Shown here: positions 35,356 through 43,895 of the stretch, piece by piece | Layout of the letters: each line of letters opens with the position of its first letter | Numbering within the stretch: position 1 is the first letter of the stretch | Source: an uncultured Lachnospiraceae bacterium | GTDB taxonomy: Bacteria > Bacillota > Clostridia > Lachnospirales > Lachnospiraceae | Length of the DNA stretch: 64,000 bases | Assembly: GCA_947644545.1 (NCBI GenBank) | Contig: CANRZW010000001.1 | Coordinates: forward strand, 62,001-126,000 | Direction of reading: 5' to 3' | The notes under the pieces: model-generated | What the model was told of the DNA's origin: nothing | Databases searched by the model: none | The model's input: only the letters and a program-made list of their open reading frames with translations | Position numbers and translations under genes: made by a program

Positions 35356-36475
35356 AGAACGCCTTCACCTGCTCCACGATATATTCCACCTCATCCGCCG
35401 TAAGCTTATAATACATTGGCAGACGCAGCAGTCTGTCGCTCTCCTTCGTGGTATACTTATCTTCCCCGTGAAATCTGCCATATTTGATCCCGGCCGGAGC
35501 GGAATGCAGCGGCACATAGTGGAACACCGCCCAGACGCCCCTCTCTTTCAGGAAATCGATCAGTCTTGTCCGCTCCTCCATATCCTTCGTCTTAATGTAG
35601 AACATATGTGCATTATGACTGCAGTGTTCCGGAATATAAGGCATCTCGATCCTGCCTTCCTCTGCCAACGGCATAAGCAGTTCCCGGTACTGGTTCCACC
35701 TGTCCATCCTTGCCTGTGTGATCTCCTTTGCCAGCTCCAGCTGCGCATACAGATAGGCCGCATTCAGATCGCTCGGCAGATAGGAAGAGCCATAATTCTG
35801 CCAACGATACTTATCTATCTGCCCTCTGTAATATTTACTCCGGTCCGTGCCCTTTTCCCGGAAAATCTCTGCATCCTCGATATACTTCTCATCCCGGATG
35901 AGAAGCGCGCCGCCCTCACCCATGCTGAAATTCTTCGTCTCGTGGAAACTGAAACAGCCAAACTCACCGAAAGTCCCCAGCGGCTTTCCCTTGTAGGAGG
36001 CCATGATCCCCTGTGCGGCATCTTCCACCACCACCAGGTCATGCCGTCCGGCAATATCCATGATCACATCCATCTCACAGCCGACCCCGGCATAATGCAC
36101 CGGCGCAATCGCTCTGGTCCGCTCCGTAATGGCGTCCTCGATCAGCGTCTCATCGATATTCATGGTATCCGGCCGGATATCCACAAAGACCGCCTTTGCC
36201 CCGCGCAGCACGAAGGCATCCGCCGTGGACACGAAGGTATAGGACGGCAGGATCACCTCATCCCCTTCCTTGATATCCGCAAGCAGCGCCGCCAGTTCTG
36301 TCGCATGGGTACAGGACGTGGTAAGCAGGCACTTCGCCGTACCGGTCTGCGCCTCAATCCACTCGCTGCATTTCTTCGTAAAAGGCCCGTCCCCGCAGAT
36401 CTTCTGATTCCCGATGGCCTCCTTCATATATTCCACTTCCCTGCCCGTAAAGGGCGGCACATTAAAATTGATCAT
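35348..36475 (-). CDS. wecE: dTDP-4-amino-4,6-dideoxygalactose transaminase (WecE-like)
   Basis: 375 residues. NVPPFTGREVEYMKEAI at the N-terminus, LTTSCTHATELAALL, VEDAAQG and FSFHETKNFSMGEGG with the Schiff-base Lys match WecE/RffA. The enzyme makes dTDP-Fuc4N (dTDP-4-amino-4,6-dideoxygalactose) from the 4-keto sugar with glutamate and PLP. The dTDP-glucose enzymes RmlA and RmlB are not in this window. AGGAG lies ten bases before the ATG. A structured 125-base gap separates it from the previous gene. Confidence 0.92.
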   Translation of the reverse strand: MINFNVPPFTGREVEYMKEAIGNQKICGDGPFTKKCSEWIEAQTGTAKCLLTTSCTHATELAALLADIKEGDEVILPSYTFVSTADAFVLRGAKAVFVDIRPDTMNIDETLIEDAITERTRAIAPVHYAGVGCEMDVIMDIAGRHDLVVVEDAAQGIMASYKGKPLGTFGEFGCFSFHETKNFSMGEGGALLIRDEKYIEDAEIFREKGTDRSKYYRGQIDKYRWQNYGSSYLPSDLNAAYLYAQLELAKEITQARMDRWNQYRELLMPLAEEGRIEMPYIPEHCSHNAHMFYIKTKDMEERTRLIDFLKERGVWAVFHYVPLHSAPAGIKYGRFHGEDKYTTKESDRLLRLPMYYKLTADEVEYIVEQVKAFYA

Positions 36476-36555
36476 CTATGTTTTCTCCTTTCACGTTACC
36501 CCCACGATTCCGCTCTGAGGAATCTCAAAATCCAAAGACAAACAAGTTTATCTGG

Positions 36556-36582
36556 GAGAATGCCCGTATTTTGGGCATTCTC
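36556..36582 (-). terminator. perfect ten-pair hairpin without T-run
   Basis: GAGAATGCCC at 36556-36565 pairs perfectly with GGGCATTCTC at 36573-36582 around a seven-base loop. No T-run follows on the minus strand, so it may be a processing or weak termination site between the membrane protein and wecE-like genes. Confidence 0.4.
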
Positions 36583-36594
36583 TTAAACATTTAG

Positions 36595-36631
36595 CAACTC
36601 TTAGGCTGCGTTCTTTGCTGCCTTAGAGTTG
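36595..36631 (-). terminator. long imperfect inverted repeat at the 3' end of the membrane protein gene
   Basis: The 15-base arms 36595-36609 and 36617-36631 are complementary at 13 positions around a seven-base loop. The repeat covers the last nine or ten codons and the stop of the gene at 36601. Together with the hairpin at 36556 it could slow or end transcription before the wecE-like gene. Confidence 0.35.
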
Positions 36632-38460
36632 GTTAATGTTTTTCTCACACTATATACCACGTATCGCCCGTTTGCAAAGTTTTCCTCATACTCGTACACA
36701 CGCAGGTACTCTTTCAGGATCTGCAGCTTTTCGTCTTCATCCATCTTCGTCTGGTCCACACCAAACCAGTTCATGCCATCCGCATCTTCACTCAGATAGG
36801 CCGCCACCGGAGAAGACACGATAACGACCGGCGGCTCTTCCATCCGTTCCAAATCCCGCTCGTATTCCACCATACGGTAAGAATCCAGATCCGGCCAGAA
36901 GGTAGATAAGGCAGACGGCATGTCAAGCAGATATCCAAGCCCCGGAATATCTCCGTAGAACAGCGTTTTTTGCCCGGTAAGTCCTTCTTCTTCCGTATAC
37001 GCCGCCAGCTCCGACAGCCACTCCGCATTCTCCTGCACGGTATAGACTCCAGCCGCTTTCTTTGGCACGGTTACCACTGTGTCGCGCTTCTCGCCTTCCA
37101 CGCCGTCCTGAAAAGCAAAATTCATGTGGAATCCGATGCTCTGCACCAGCACGAACAGGATCAGCATCCCAAACGGCACTTTCCAGACCATACCGTTCCT
37201 GCCGGAGCTCTCTGCCGACAGATACCCCATCCACAATACGAACGGAGCTGCCACGAACAGATTATTGATGATCGGATACAGATCATTGTTGCTTCCAAGC
37301 GGCGTCACCAGAATCTGTACCAGTACCAGTACGGCCGCAATCCTGCATTCTGCCGGCATTCTTCTTTTCCACAGACAGAGCGCCGCTGTCAGGATTGTAA
37401 CAAGCAAAAGCAGCACCGTCGGATAGTACATACTGCTGTATCGATAATACCGAAACGTAAACACTCCCCTGCCCCAGTAGAAACGCAGCAGCAAAAGAAG
37501 CGCCGCCATATAAAGAAGCCTGCATAAGAGTGCCGTATAGCGGACACCTGTCAGGAATCTGCGCTGTATCATGCAAAGGAACCAGCCGCCCGCCATACAG
37601 GCTCCCGCAAAGAGCAGCCAGAAGGATCCCCTCAGATAGTCCCCAAACATTCCCGACAGCATCGAGGCCGGTTGATAGTCCGTCGCTTTCTCGGTCATGG
37701 CAAACATGGTCTGCACCATGGACGGATAAGCAGCAATGCCGTATCGGATGCAGATTGCCGCAAGCGGCACGCCAAACCCGATTCCGTATCCCAGCATACA
37801 CCAGAGCGTATCCCTGACCGCACGCTGCCACTTGTTCTGCGCTTTGCAGACTGCCGCACCGTACCATACCGCCACGATCAGCGCCGCCTGCACAACATTG
37901 GGCATCCGCACCGCCACATTCATCCCCAGACAGATGCCGGCCGCCACATAATATTTCGCCGCATCTGTCTCCTTCTCCCGCAGAATACCCTGATACAACA
38001 ACAGAACACCTGCCGTCATCAACAGATAAGTCAGATAATTATACAATATAATAGACGGACACCAGCACAACCCCAGGGCCGTTATCTCCCCGACAAACAT
38101 AAGCGGCGTAGGGATCCTCTTTCGCAGTGCAGAGTAAGCGGCCAGGGCCGTCACCGACTGGATCAGCGCCGTATAGCAGTATATGCCGGCCAGCGTAGAT
38201 CCAAAGGGCAGCTGCATCAAAAGATTCCCCGCCACATTCGCCAGAAAAGTCGCCACCATCCAGGTGCCGTCCATCGAAGGAAAGTACTGGAAATTGGCCA
38301 GACTGTATGTGGCATCCGAAACATCCAGCCCCTGCCTGATCCCTACAAACGGATACAACAGCAGAAGAACCGGAAACACGATATTTTCCAGAATGCTTCG
38401 GTGGCGCACATAGCTATGATAAATGCCTGTTATGGCCTGCCTGTTGTTTTCCTGCTTCAT
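36601..38460 (-). CDS. large polytopic membrane protein, unknown family
   Basis: About 619 residues with around eleven membrane segments and a C-terminal soluble part. The first outer loop QGLDVSDATYSLANFQYF has the acidic character of GT-C proteins, followed by DGTWMVATF. No named family is recognised. The start at 38460 has GGAGAG upstream; an ATG at 38472, also with AGGAAAG, would add four residues and is the end of a 34-base repeat shared with 49494-49527. It begins next to the acyltransferase stop. Confidence 0.65.
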   Translation of the reverse strand: MKQENNRQAITGIYHSYVRHRSILENIVFPVLLLLYPFVGIRQGLDVSDATYSLANFQYFPSMDGTWMVATFLANVAGNLLMQLPFGSTLAGIYCYTALIQSVTALAAYSALRKRIPTPLMFVGEITALGLCWCPSIILYNYLTYLLMTAGVLLLYQGILREKETDAAKYYVAAGICLGMNVAVRMPNVVQAALIVAVWYGAAVCKAQNKWQRAVRDTLWCMLGYGIGFGVPLAAICIRYGIAAYPSMVQTMFAMTEKATDYQPASMLSGMFGDYLRGSFWLLFAGACMAGGWFLCMIQRRFLTGVRYTALLCRLLYMAALLLLLRFYWGRGVFTFRYYRYSSMYYPTVLLLLVTILTAALCLWKRRMPAECRIAAVLVLVQILVTPLGSNNDLYPIINNLFVAAPFVLWMGYLSAESSGRNGMVWKVPFGMLILFVLVQSIGFHMNFAFQDGVEGEKRDTVVTVPKKAAGVYTVQENAEWLSELAAYTEEEGLTGQKTLFYGDIPGLGYLLDMPSALSTFWPDLDSYRMVEYERDLERMEEPPVVIVSSPVAAYLSEDADGMNWFGVDQTKMDEDEKLQILKEYLRVYEYEENFANGRYVVYSVRKTLTNSKAAKNAA

Positions 38461-38461
38461 G

Positions 38462-39586
38462 TTACTCTCCATTCTTTCCTGCATTCCGAAGCGCTTTGCG
38501 CTGAAGACGCGACTTGCGAATATGGGCGCAGGCACAAATTTGCATGTAAAAAATCTTCTCCCTCACAAAATCCACCGCCGTTCCCGCCACATAGACAAGC
38601 ACAGTACAGCCGATCATATGCGGCACAAAGAGCCAGCTCTCCCATACCATATCCACTCGAAGCCACCGCATCCATTCATACCGCACAAGCAGATGCTCAT
38701 GCAGAAGATAGACGCCGAAGGTATACGGTGCGGCCCATCTGATAACCGCAGCCATGCGCCCTTCCGGGATCTCAATCTTCTTAAATACCATGAATAATCC
38801 TACCGCTCCCAGCAGACACAGAATATGATTATAGGTCGTGGGCATGTCCCTGTAGTAAAGCAGGGCCGGAACCCTGTCAGCCAGTATGGCCGTGACCGCC
38901 GCAAGAAGGAAGATTCCCAGACACATGCCCCCATAGAGCAGGGCCGCATTCCTTTTGCGTTCCAGAACCGGCAGTCCATATACCCTGATATAGGCCGCAA
39001 TCAAAAACAGACACAGGAACCAGCCATAGTCATAGCCGTAACGGTCCGTGGCAAGTGTTGCCGGCACAACGGATTTCCATACCGAATAGTACGACAGCAG
39101 ACACAGGATAATGATCTGCAGTGTCCTTTTCTCCATCTTCCTGATCCCCGCCGCCAGAAACGGCGCAAACAGATACATAATCACATAGGATGTGGCAAAC
39201 CAGTAATGTTCCGTCTCCACCGGCAGTACATAATTCAGCCAGTCATATACCGACAATTCTGCCGCCGGCACCACACCGGCACAGAGCAAAACCACCGGAA
39301 TCAGGACAGAATAAAAAAGAATCTGCCCCGCCAGGGACACTATCCGCCCCGGCCTCCACGCAGACTCCACCAAAAAATATCCGGCAAGCAGCACATAACA
39401 GTTGACCGCAACGATGCAGAAGGCCTCTGTCAAATGCGCGGCATAGTTAATCACAGTACGGTCCGTCGTATAGTCCGTAAGCATCTCACCCTTATTCAGA
39501 TAATGGAGGACGATGATCATCAGCATCGCCACGATCCTCAGCAATTCAAAATTTGCCTGCCGTTTCCCTTTCAGATGACTCGTCAC
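38462..39586 (-). CDS. acyltransferase family 3 membrane protein
   Basis: 374 residues with about ten helices. ANFELLRIVAMLMIIVLHYLN holds the conserved Arg and His of the family, and the helices continue to a short basic cytoplasmic tail. It should acylate a sugar of the glycan. The basic tail (QRKALRN) is encoded by the repeat copy at 38470-38503 and may have been added or altered by it. The upstream GtrA gene ends one base before this start. Confidence 0.88.
   Translation of the reverse strand: MTSHLKGKRQANFELLRIVAMLMIIVLHYLNKGEMLTDYTTDRTVINYAAHLTEAFCIVAVNCYVLLAGYFLVESAWRPGRIVSLAGQILFYSVLIPVVLLCAGVVPAAELSVYDWLNYVLPVETEHYWFATSYVIMYLFAPFLAAGIRKMEKRTLQIIILCLLSYYSVWKSVVPATLATDRYGYDYGWFLCLFLIAAYIRVYGLPVLERKRNAALLYGGMCLGIFLLAAVTAILADRVPALLYYRDMPTTYNHILCLLGAVGLFMVFKKIEIPEGRMAAVIRWAAPYTFGVYLLHEHLLVRYEWMRWLRVDMVWESWLFVPHMIGCTVLVYVAGTAVDFVREKIFYMQICACAHIRKSRLQRKALRNAGKNGE
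38470..38503 (-). repeat. 34-base repeat, copy 1
   Basis: This sequence matches 49494-49527 at 31 of 34 positions. On the minus strand it begins CAGCGCAAAGCGCT, a small hairpin, and ends AGGAAAGAATG, a ribosome binding site plus ATG. Here it codes for the tail of the acyltransferase and reaches the start region of the next gene. Confidence 0.65.
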
Positions 39587-39587
39587 T

Positions 39588-40016
39588 TTATTTCTTCTCC
39601 TTAAAGATCCACAGCTTACTCAGGAAATAATTCGCCAGGATCACGATCACCTGACAGACGAACTTGGAAATATATTCGTTCAGGCCTGCAATGTCGACCA
39701 TAATATACATCATGGCCAGCTCCATAATTTCCGTCGCCACCCGCGCGCCGATAAAAGCGATAAACTCCTTGCCCAGAGACTGCGCACCCTTATTCTGACT
39801 CTTAAACACAAAGGTCCTGTTCGTCCAGTAGGCAAACACCACCGTCAGCAGCCAGGAAAGCGCCGTCGCAGCCATATAGTGCATTTGCAGCATGGACGCA
39901 AACAGGAAATAGAGCACATAGTTCAGCACAAACGCCAGAAACCCGAAGATCAGATAATTGATCCCCTCCTCATGCTTCCTGTACTCCCCCCAGGCAAAAT
40001 CCCAAAGTTTCTTCAT
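39588..40016 (-). CDS. GtrA-like membrane protein
   Basis: About 142 residues, four membrane helices. INYLIFGFLAFVLNYVLYF, FAYWTNRTFVF and the closing FLSKLWIF are GtrA family hallmarks. GtrA proteins are thought to flip or present polyprenyl-phosphate sugars made by GtrB-type GT2 enzymes; such an enzyme is at 31856-32866. Start at 40016 fits the family; an earlier in-frame ATG at 40100 would add a non-family tail. Confidence 0.88.
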   Translation of the reverse strand: MKKLWDFAWGEYRKHEEGINYLIFGFLAFVLNYVLYFLFASMLQMHYMAATALSWLLTVVFAYWTNRTFVFKSQNKGAQSLGKEFIAFIGARVATEIMELAMMYIMVDIAGLNEYISKFVCQVIVILANYFLSKLWIFKEKK

Positions 40017-40115
40017 CTTAATACCCAAACCTTTCTCTTCATCGGCAAGTCTGCAGCCTCTTCTTCCCAAGCATCCATAGCCCGTATCATCATACCGCAA
40101 ATAGCAGCATTACCG

Positions 40116-41867
40116 TTAACGCGTTCTCTGCACCTTACCGTTTTCCACCCTGTATACCATGTCGCATTTCTCGATCGTCTGCAGCCTGTGTGCGATGATG
40201 ATCAGCGTCTTTCGCCCATGCAGCCTGTTGATCGAATCCATAATCGCCGCCTCCGTCTCATTGTCCAGCGCGGAAGTGGCTTCATCTAACACCAGCACCT
40301 CCGGATCCTCGAACAACGCCCGCGCAATACCGATCCTCTGTCTTTGCCCGCCGGAAATACGAATTCCCCGCTCTCCGATACTCGTGTCAAGCCCTTCCGG
40401 AAGCCCTCTTACAAACTCATCCAGCTGTGCCTCCTTAAGCGCCTCCCACACTTTGTCATCATCGATATCCTCATCGGCATAGCCAAACGCCACATTCTTG
40501 CGGATCGTGGAATCTATCATGAAGATCGTCTGCGGAATGTAACCGATATTTTTCAGCCAGGATGCATAGTTGTCCCGCACTTCCACGCCGTCCGCCAGGA
40601 TACTGCCCGTCTCAAGCTGCAGGAGTCCTAACAGAATATCCACAATCGTTGTCTTGCCCGATCCGGAAGTTCCTACGATCCCCACAGACTTGCCCACCGG
40701 GATCGCCATATCCGCATGGTCGAAGATCAGCGCCTGGGAATTCGGATATTTGTAAGTAATATCCAGAAGCGCGATCTCACGCCTGACATCCAGCTTCCCG
40801 ACATCGATCTTCTTCCGGTAAGTTTCCTCATTATAATCAATCGTCTCATCCCGGATCTCTTCCTGCAGGTTGTCACTCACGCCCATGAAGAACGGTTCAA
40901 AATAAGAGATCGAAGTCAGATGATTGTTGATCCTGTTGGCACAGGGAATCAGCCGCATGGCGGCAACCGCCAAAACGCCCAGCTGCGGCACAATATCTGC
41001 CGCCGCGGTTCCCTGCAGCAGCTGTATCATCAGATACAGGATCATACCTGCAATGGCCAAAGTCTCAATCAGAAGTCTCGGCGTCGCATTATACAGGTTA
41101 TAACGCTGCACGGCGCTCACATATCCCGCGCCGCACTTTGAGTACTCATTGATAAAGTATCCTTCCCTGCGGGCAATCTTGATCTCCTTGATTCCCATCA
41201 CGGACTGATCGATCCATTTGTACAGGCCGCTGTAGAATTCCTGATTTTCCTCGCCTGCCCTGCGCATAATCGGCTTCAGAATACACTTGATCACCAGAAG
41301 CGCCGCCACCAGCAGGACTGTGACCGTAAGGCTCATCCACACATCCGCCACCAGACTGGCCACCGCCAGGCAGATAAAGACGATTCCCTCACTGATCAGC
41401 TGCAAAAGCGCCAGGATCAATCCATACATATTATTGACATCCGAGGTGATGCTGCGCTGGATCACCGCCGTGTCCGCATTGAGATAATATTCATACGGCC
41501 TTTGCATGAAATTGATCATCATCCGTCTCGATGTGGCAAACTGGTTCGTGTAGACGAATCTAAGCTGTACCTTCTGCTGGAAAAACAGGAAGATATTCTT
41601 GGTCACAAACACAAGCACCAACCCGACCATCACGAGGATCGTCAGGTCACTGCTGTTATCGATATGGAAGATCCGGCAGATCACCTGCAGATAGCCATGC
41701 CTTGCTATGGCATCCTCTTCCAGCACCACATTCATGACCGGCATCACCATGGACACGCCCAGAGTCTCCAGCACGGCGCCGATCAACATCAAAAAGACAA
41801 GCAGCAGCATCTTCCTCTTCTGCTGCCTGTCCAGCAAAACCATTAACTTCTCATAGATCTTAACCAT
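40116..41867 (-). CDS. ABC transporter, PglK-like lipid-linked oligosaccharide flippase
   Basis: 583 residues, a fused half-transporter. Six helices are followed by the nucleotide-binding domain with GIVGTSGSGKTTI (Walker A), ISGGQRQRIGIARAL (signature) and VLVLDEATSAL (Walker B). The N-terminal FLMLIGAVLETLGVSMVMPVM resembles PglK/WlaB. It is the only flippase candidate here, as no Wzx was seen. It is the first gene behind the promoter at 41921-41950, 47 bases away from the predicted start. Confidence 0.88.
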   Translation of the reverse strand: MVKIYEKLMVLLDRQQKRKMLLLVFLMLIGAVLETLGVSMVMPVMNVVLEEDAIARHGYLQVICRIFHIDNSSDLTILVMVGLVLVFVTKNIFLFFQQKVQLRFVYTNQFATSRRMMINFMQRPYEYYLNADTAVIQRSITSDVNNMYGLILALLQLISEGIVFICLAVASLVADVWMSLTVTVLLVAALLVIKCILKPIMRRAGEENQEFYSGLYKWIDQSVMGIKEIKIARREGYFINEYSKCGAGYVSAVQRYNLYNATPRLLIETLAIAGMILYLMIQLLQGTAAADIVPQLGVLAVAAMRLIPCANRINNHLTSISYFEPFFMGVSDNLQEEIRDETIDYNEETYRKKIDVGKLDVRREIALLDITYKYPNSQALIFDHADMAIPVGKSVGIVGTSGSGKTTIVDILLGLLQLETGSILADGVEVRDNYASWLKNIGYIPQTIFMIDSTIRKNVAFGYADEDIDDDKVWEALKEAQLDEFVRGLPEGLDTSIGERGIRISGGQRQRIGIARALFEDPEVLVLDEATSALDNETEAAIMDSINRLHGRKTLIIIAHRLQTIEKCDMVYRVENGKVQRTR

Positions 41868-41920
41868 ACCGGTATATTTTCCTCTCTCGGAATCAGTCGT
41901 TGCAAATAGTAATTCTATCT

Positions 41921-41950
41921 ATTTTACCACAAGTTACCACCAGATTGCAA
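41921..41950 (-). promoter_or_regulatory. sigma-A promoter of the flippase operon
   Basis: -35 TTGCAA (41945-41950) and -10 TAAAAT (41921-41926) are 18 bases apart on the minus strand, with the predicted start near 41914. It lies between the terminator of the RelA/SpoT cassette and the flippase gene. Confidence 0.55.
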
Positions 41951-41981
41951 ATATGCTGGAAACAGAAAAATTTCCTTACAT

Positions 41982-42027
41982 AAAAAACACTGCCATTTCA
42001 CGAATCCCCATCCATCAAACGACAGTG
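41982..42027 (-). terminator. Rho-independent terminator of the RelA/SpoT cassette
   Basis: CACTGTCGTTT and AAATGGCAGTG form an 11-pair stem (two G-T pairs) around an 18-base loop and are followed by six T on the minus strand (41982-41987). It sits 42 bases after the stop of the last cassette gene. Confidence 0.75.
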
Positions 42028-42068
42028 CTTATTTCTCTATACACTTTCTACACCTGTTGTGTTTTTGA

Positions 42069-42617
42069 TCATGTTGCCTCACCAAACACAATTCCCATTT
42101 TAAAAGTCTCAATCAACAATTCCAACATCTGCGCGCTGCACTCCCGGTATTTCAAAAAATATAATAACAGATCAATATATTTGTCATACTTTAGCGACTG
42201 CTGCTCATCCAATTTGCAAAAACCTGCATCCTGCTTTTTCTGCTGTAAACATTCATATGTGATCACATAACAGACAAACCTCTCATTAATGAAAATATCC
42301 TTGTCTTCCTCAACTGCATTAGTCACCTGTATAGGCTTGCGCTTTAAGATCCAATAAGCAAGATAGGCAATATTTTTATCGGACTTCGTATATTTGATCG
42401 CATGAAATTCCTTCAGGCGCTGAATATCTGCATAATAATCCAGTAATACATGATATAGGATCCGATCATTGCATTCTGCGGAGCCCTCATCACCGTCTGC
42501 GTTCAAATAGCCCGCCGCGGCAAGAAATTCATCAATCTGTTTCTGTAGTTCGGCAAACCGTGAAACAAACTCCTTCTTCCCTATTTCTTTGATCAACTCG
42601 ACATATTTTTCCTGCAT
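42069..42617 (-). CDS. hypothetical protein, third gene of RelA/SpoT cassette
   Basis: 182 residues, no membrane segment or signal peptide, rich in Tyr, Lys and Glu and probably all-helical. I do not recognise a family. The ATG at 42617 is chosen for AAGGGGAAATA just before it; a start at 42674 would overlap the upstream gene. Base composition is AT-richer than the glycan genes. Its place behind a (p)ppGpp synthetase-like gene and a small basic protein suggests it is an immunity, sensor or accessory protein. Confidence 0.6.
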   Translation of the reverse strand: MQEKYVELIKEIGKKEFVSRFAELQKQIDEFLAAAGYLNADGDEGSAECNDRILYHVLLDYYADIQRLKEFHAIKYTKSDKNIAYLAYWILKRKPIQVTNAVEEDKDIFINERFVCYVITYECLQQKKQDAGFCKLDEQQSLKYDKYIDLLLYFLKYRECSAQMLELLIETFKMGIVFGEAT

Positions 42618-42627
42618 TATTTCCCCT

Positions 42628-42864
42628 TCAAACCTTAATTCTGTCCACAATATCCTGATGGCAGCACATAACATTATATGCCAGAGAAGTCTTTAAGAAC
42701 TCCCTCGCATTCTCAAAATACATTGCCTCTGCCTCACCCGTCATAGGATACGCCGTATTTGGCAACGTATCTTTAACGGTCTTTCCGGTTATCCCCTCCA
42801 ACACCAAAGTCTCTCTCCGCCTCTTCCGTTCCATGATCCTGTTTCTTTTTTCCTGATTGCTCAT
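42628..42864 (-). CDS. small basic hypothetical protein, candidate antitoxin
   Basis: 78 residues with a basic N-terminus (EKRNRIMERKRRRE) and an amphipathic C-terminal half (ENAREFLKTSLAYN). No recognised family. It is encoded 40 bases after the RelA/SpoT-domain gene and 10 bases before the next gene. Size, charge and position fit an antitoxin or regulator but nothing proves it. Confidence 0.55.
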   Translation of the reverse strand: MSNQEKRNRIMERKRRRETLVLEGITGKTVKDTLPNTAYPMTGEAEAMYFENAREFLKTSLAYNVMCCHQDIVDRIKV

Positions 42865-42904
42865 ACTATGTGATCTCCTTTGGTGGTGTATTTATCTTAT
42901 CAGC

Positions 42905-43801
42905 TTATAACAACTTATATTTTAAAATTTCCTCTATGTTACCGCCTGCGACCCTTTCAGACTGCTCCTCCAAAACCTGATGATGCAGCTGTACCGGCTC
43001 CTTCGCCCAGTCGGTATATTTGTCTCCTTTAAAATTATGATCCAATTTTTCCAATAATTCCTCATCAAGCTGCATACAAGTAGAGATCATATCGTCTAAT
43101 TCTGCAATACCTCGTGAAATCATATTGGTATATCGAATCAGAAATTTATTATTTTTAAAATACGGATAGCGTACTCTGTGGTCAAACTCCCCATATACTT
43201 CTTCCGCCAGGGTCCGTACCTGAATTTCGGCATAGTACATCCCATATTGAATGATATAATGCTGCGATCGATACCCCTTTATCGTGTAATTTACATCGAT
43301 TCTTTTCTCATCAAATATTTTTCTGTCACCATAGCATACATAGGCTTTGGGAGTATCATCATAAAATTCGTCAAATAATGCGCAGATAAGATCATGCGCT
43401 TCTTCCCATCCCTCTTTTTTAACAACAATAATACGAATACCGATCAAATCTTTCAAAATGTTTTTATAATTATCAACATCTATATTCCGGTACTTCTGAC
43501 TGTCTTCCTCGCCAACTTTTCTGATGATCTTTTCAATAACATGTTCCGGTTCCTTCGCCCGTCCATAAATAACATGTATATCATTGCCCGACTGCAGCTT
43601 ACCGACTCCCTTATCCTTCCTTATATCCTTCCTCTTTTGCATAAGCTCTGCAACCAGTCGGCTTGACAGATCCTGCAACAGCGTATATGCGTTCTTATTA
43701 TAATCCAAATAAATTTCTTCTAACCGTTTCCATTCCAAACCCGATCTGTCAAATGTTCGTTGTAAATTGTATTCCTTTAAAAATCGTTCTCGATTCAGCA
43801 T
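42905..43801 (-). CDS. RelA/SpoT-domain protein, (p)ppGpp synthetase-like
   Basis: 298 residues. IYGRAKEPEHVIEKI matches the R-x-K substrate segment of alarmone synthetases, KDLIGIRIIVV holds the metal-binding Asp, GYRSQHY the guanosine-contacting motif, and EIQVRTLAEEVYGEFDH the closing Glu/His region. No HD hydrolase, TGS or ACT domain is present, so it is a small alarmone synthetase type, either housekeeping or a toxic one. An extra N-terminal stretch (first 60 residues) and C-terminal tail of about 60 surround the domain. It is first in a three-gene unit with its own promoter. Confidence 0.82.
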   Translation of the reverse strand: MLNRERFLKEYNLQRTFDRSGLEWKRLEEIYLDYNKNAYTLLQDLSSRLVAELMQKRKDIRKDKGVGKLQSGNDIHVIYGRAKEPEHVIEKIIRKVGEEDSQKYRNIDVDNYKNILKDLIGIRIIVVKKEGWEEAHDLICALFDEFYDDTPKAYVCYGDRKIFDEKRIDVNYTIKGYRSQHYIIQYGMYYAEIQVRTLAEEVYGEFDHRVRYPYFKNNKFLIRYTNMISRGIAELDDMISTCMQLDEELLEKLDHNFKGDKYTDWAKEPVQLHHQVLEEQSERVAGGNIEEILKYKLL

Positions 43802-43855
43802 TACTCTTTTGTACCTTCTTACATCTTGTCCGAATTTTCTGTCCGCTATTCGCTT

Positions 43856-43884
43856 ATTATACTAGTTATTGAGTTTCATTGCAA
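43856..43884 (-). promoter_or_regulatory. strong sigma-A promoter of RelA/SpoT cassette
   Basis: -35 TTGCAA (43879-43884), 17-base spacer and a perfect -10 TATAAT (43856-43861) on the minus strand. The predicted start near 43849 leaves a 48-base leader before the ATG at 43801. It lies beside the 3' end of the GT52-like gene. Confidence 0.7.
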
Positions 43885-43895
43885 GCACCAGAATA

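Noticed and set aside
35468-36586. 372-codon plus-strand open frame opposite the wecE-like gene
   Set aside because: Antisense to a strongly supported transaminase; no domain features and no initiation site.
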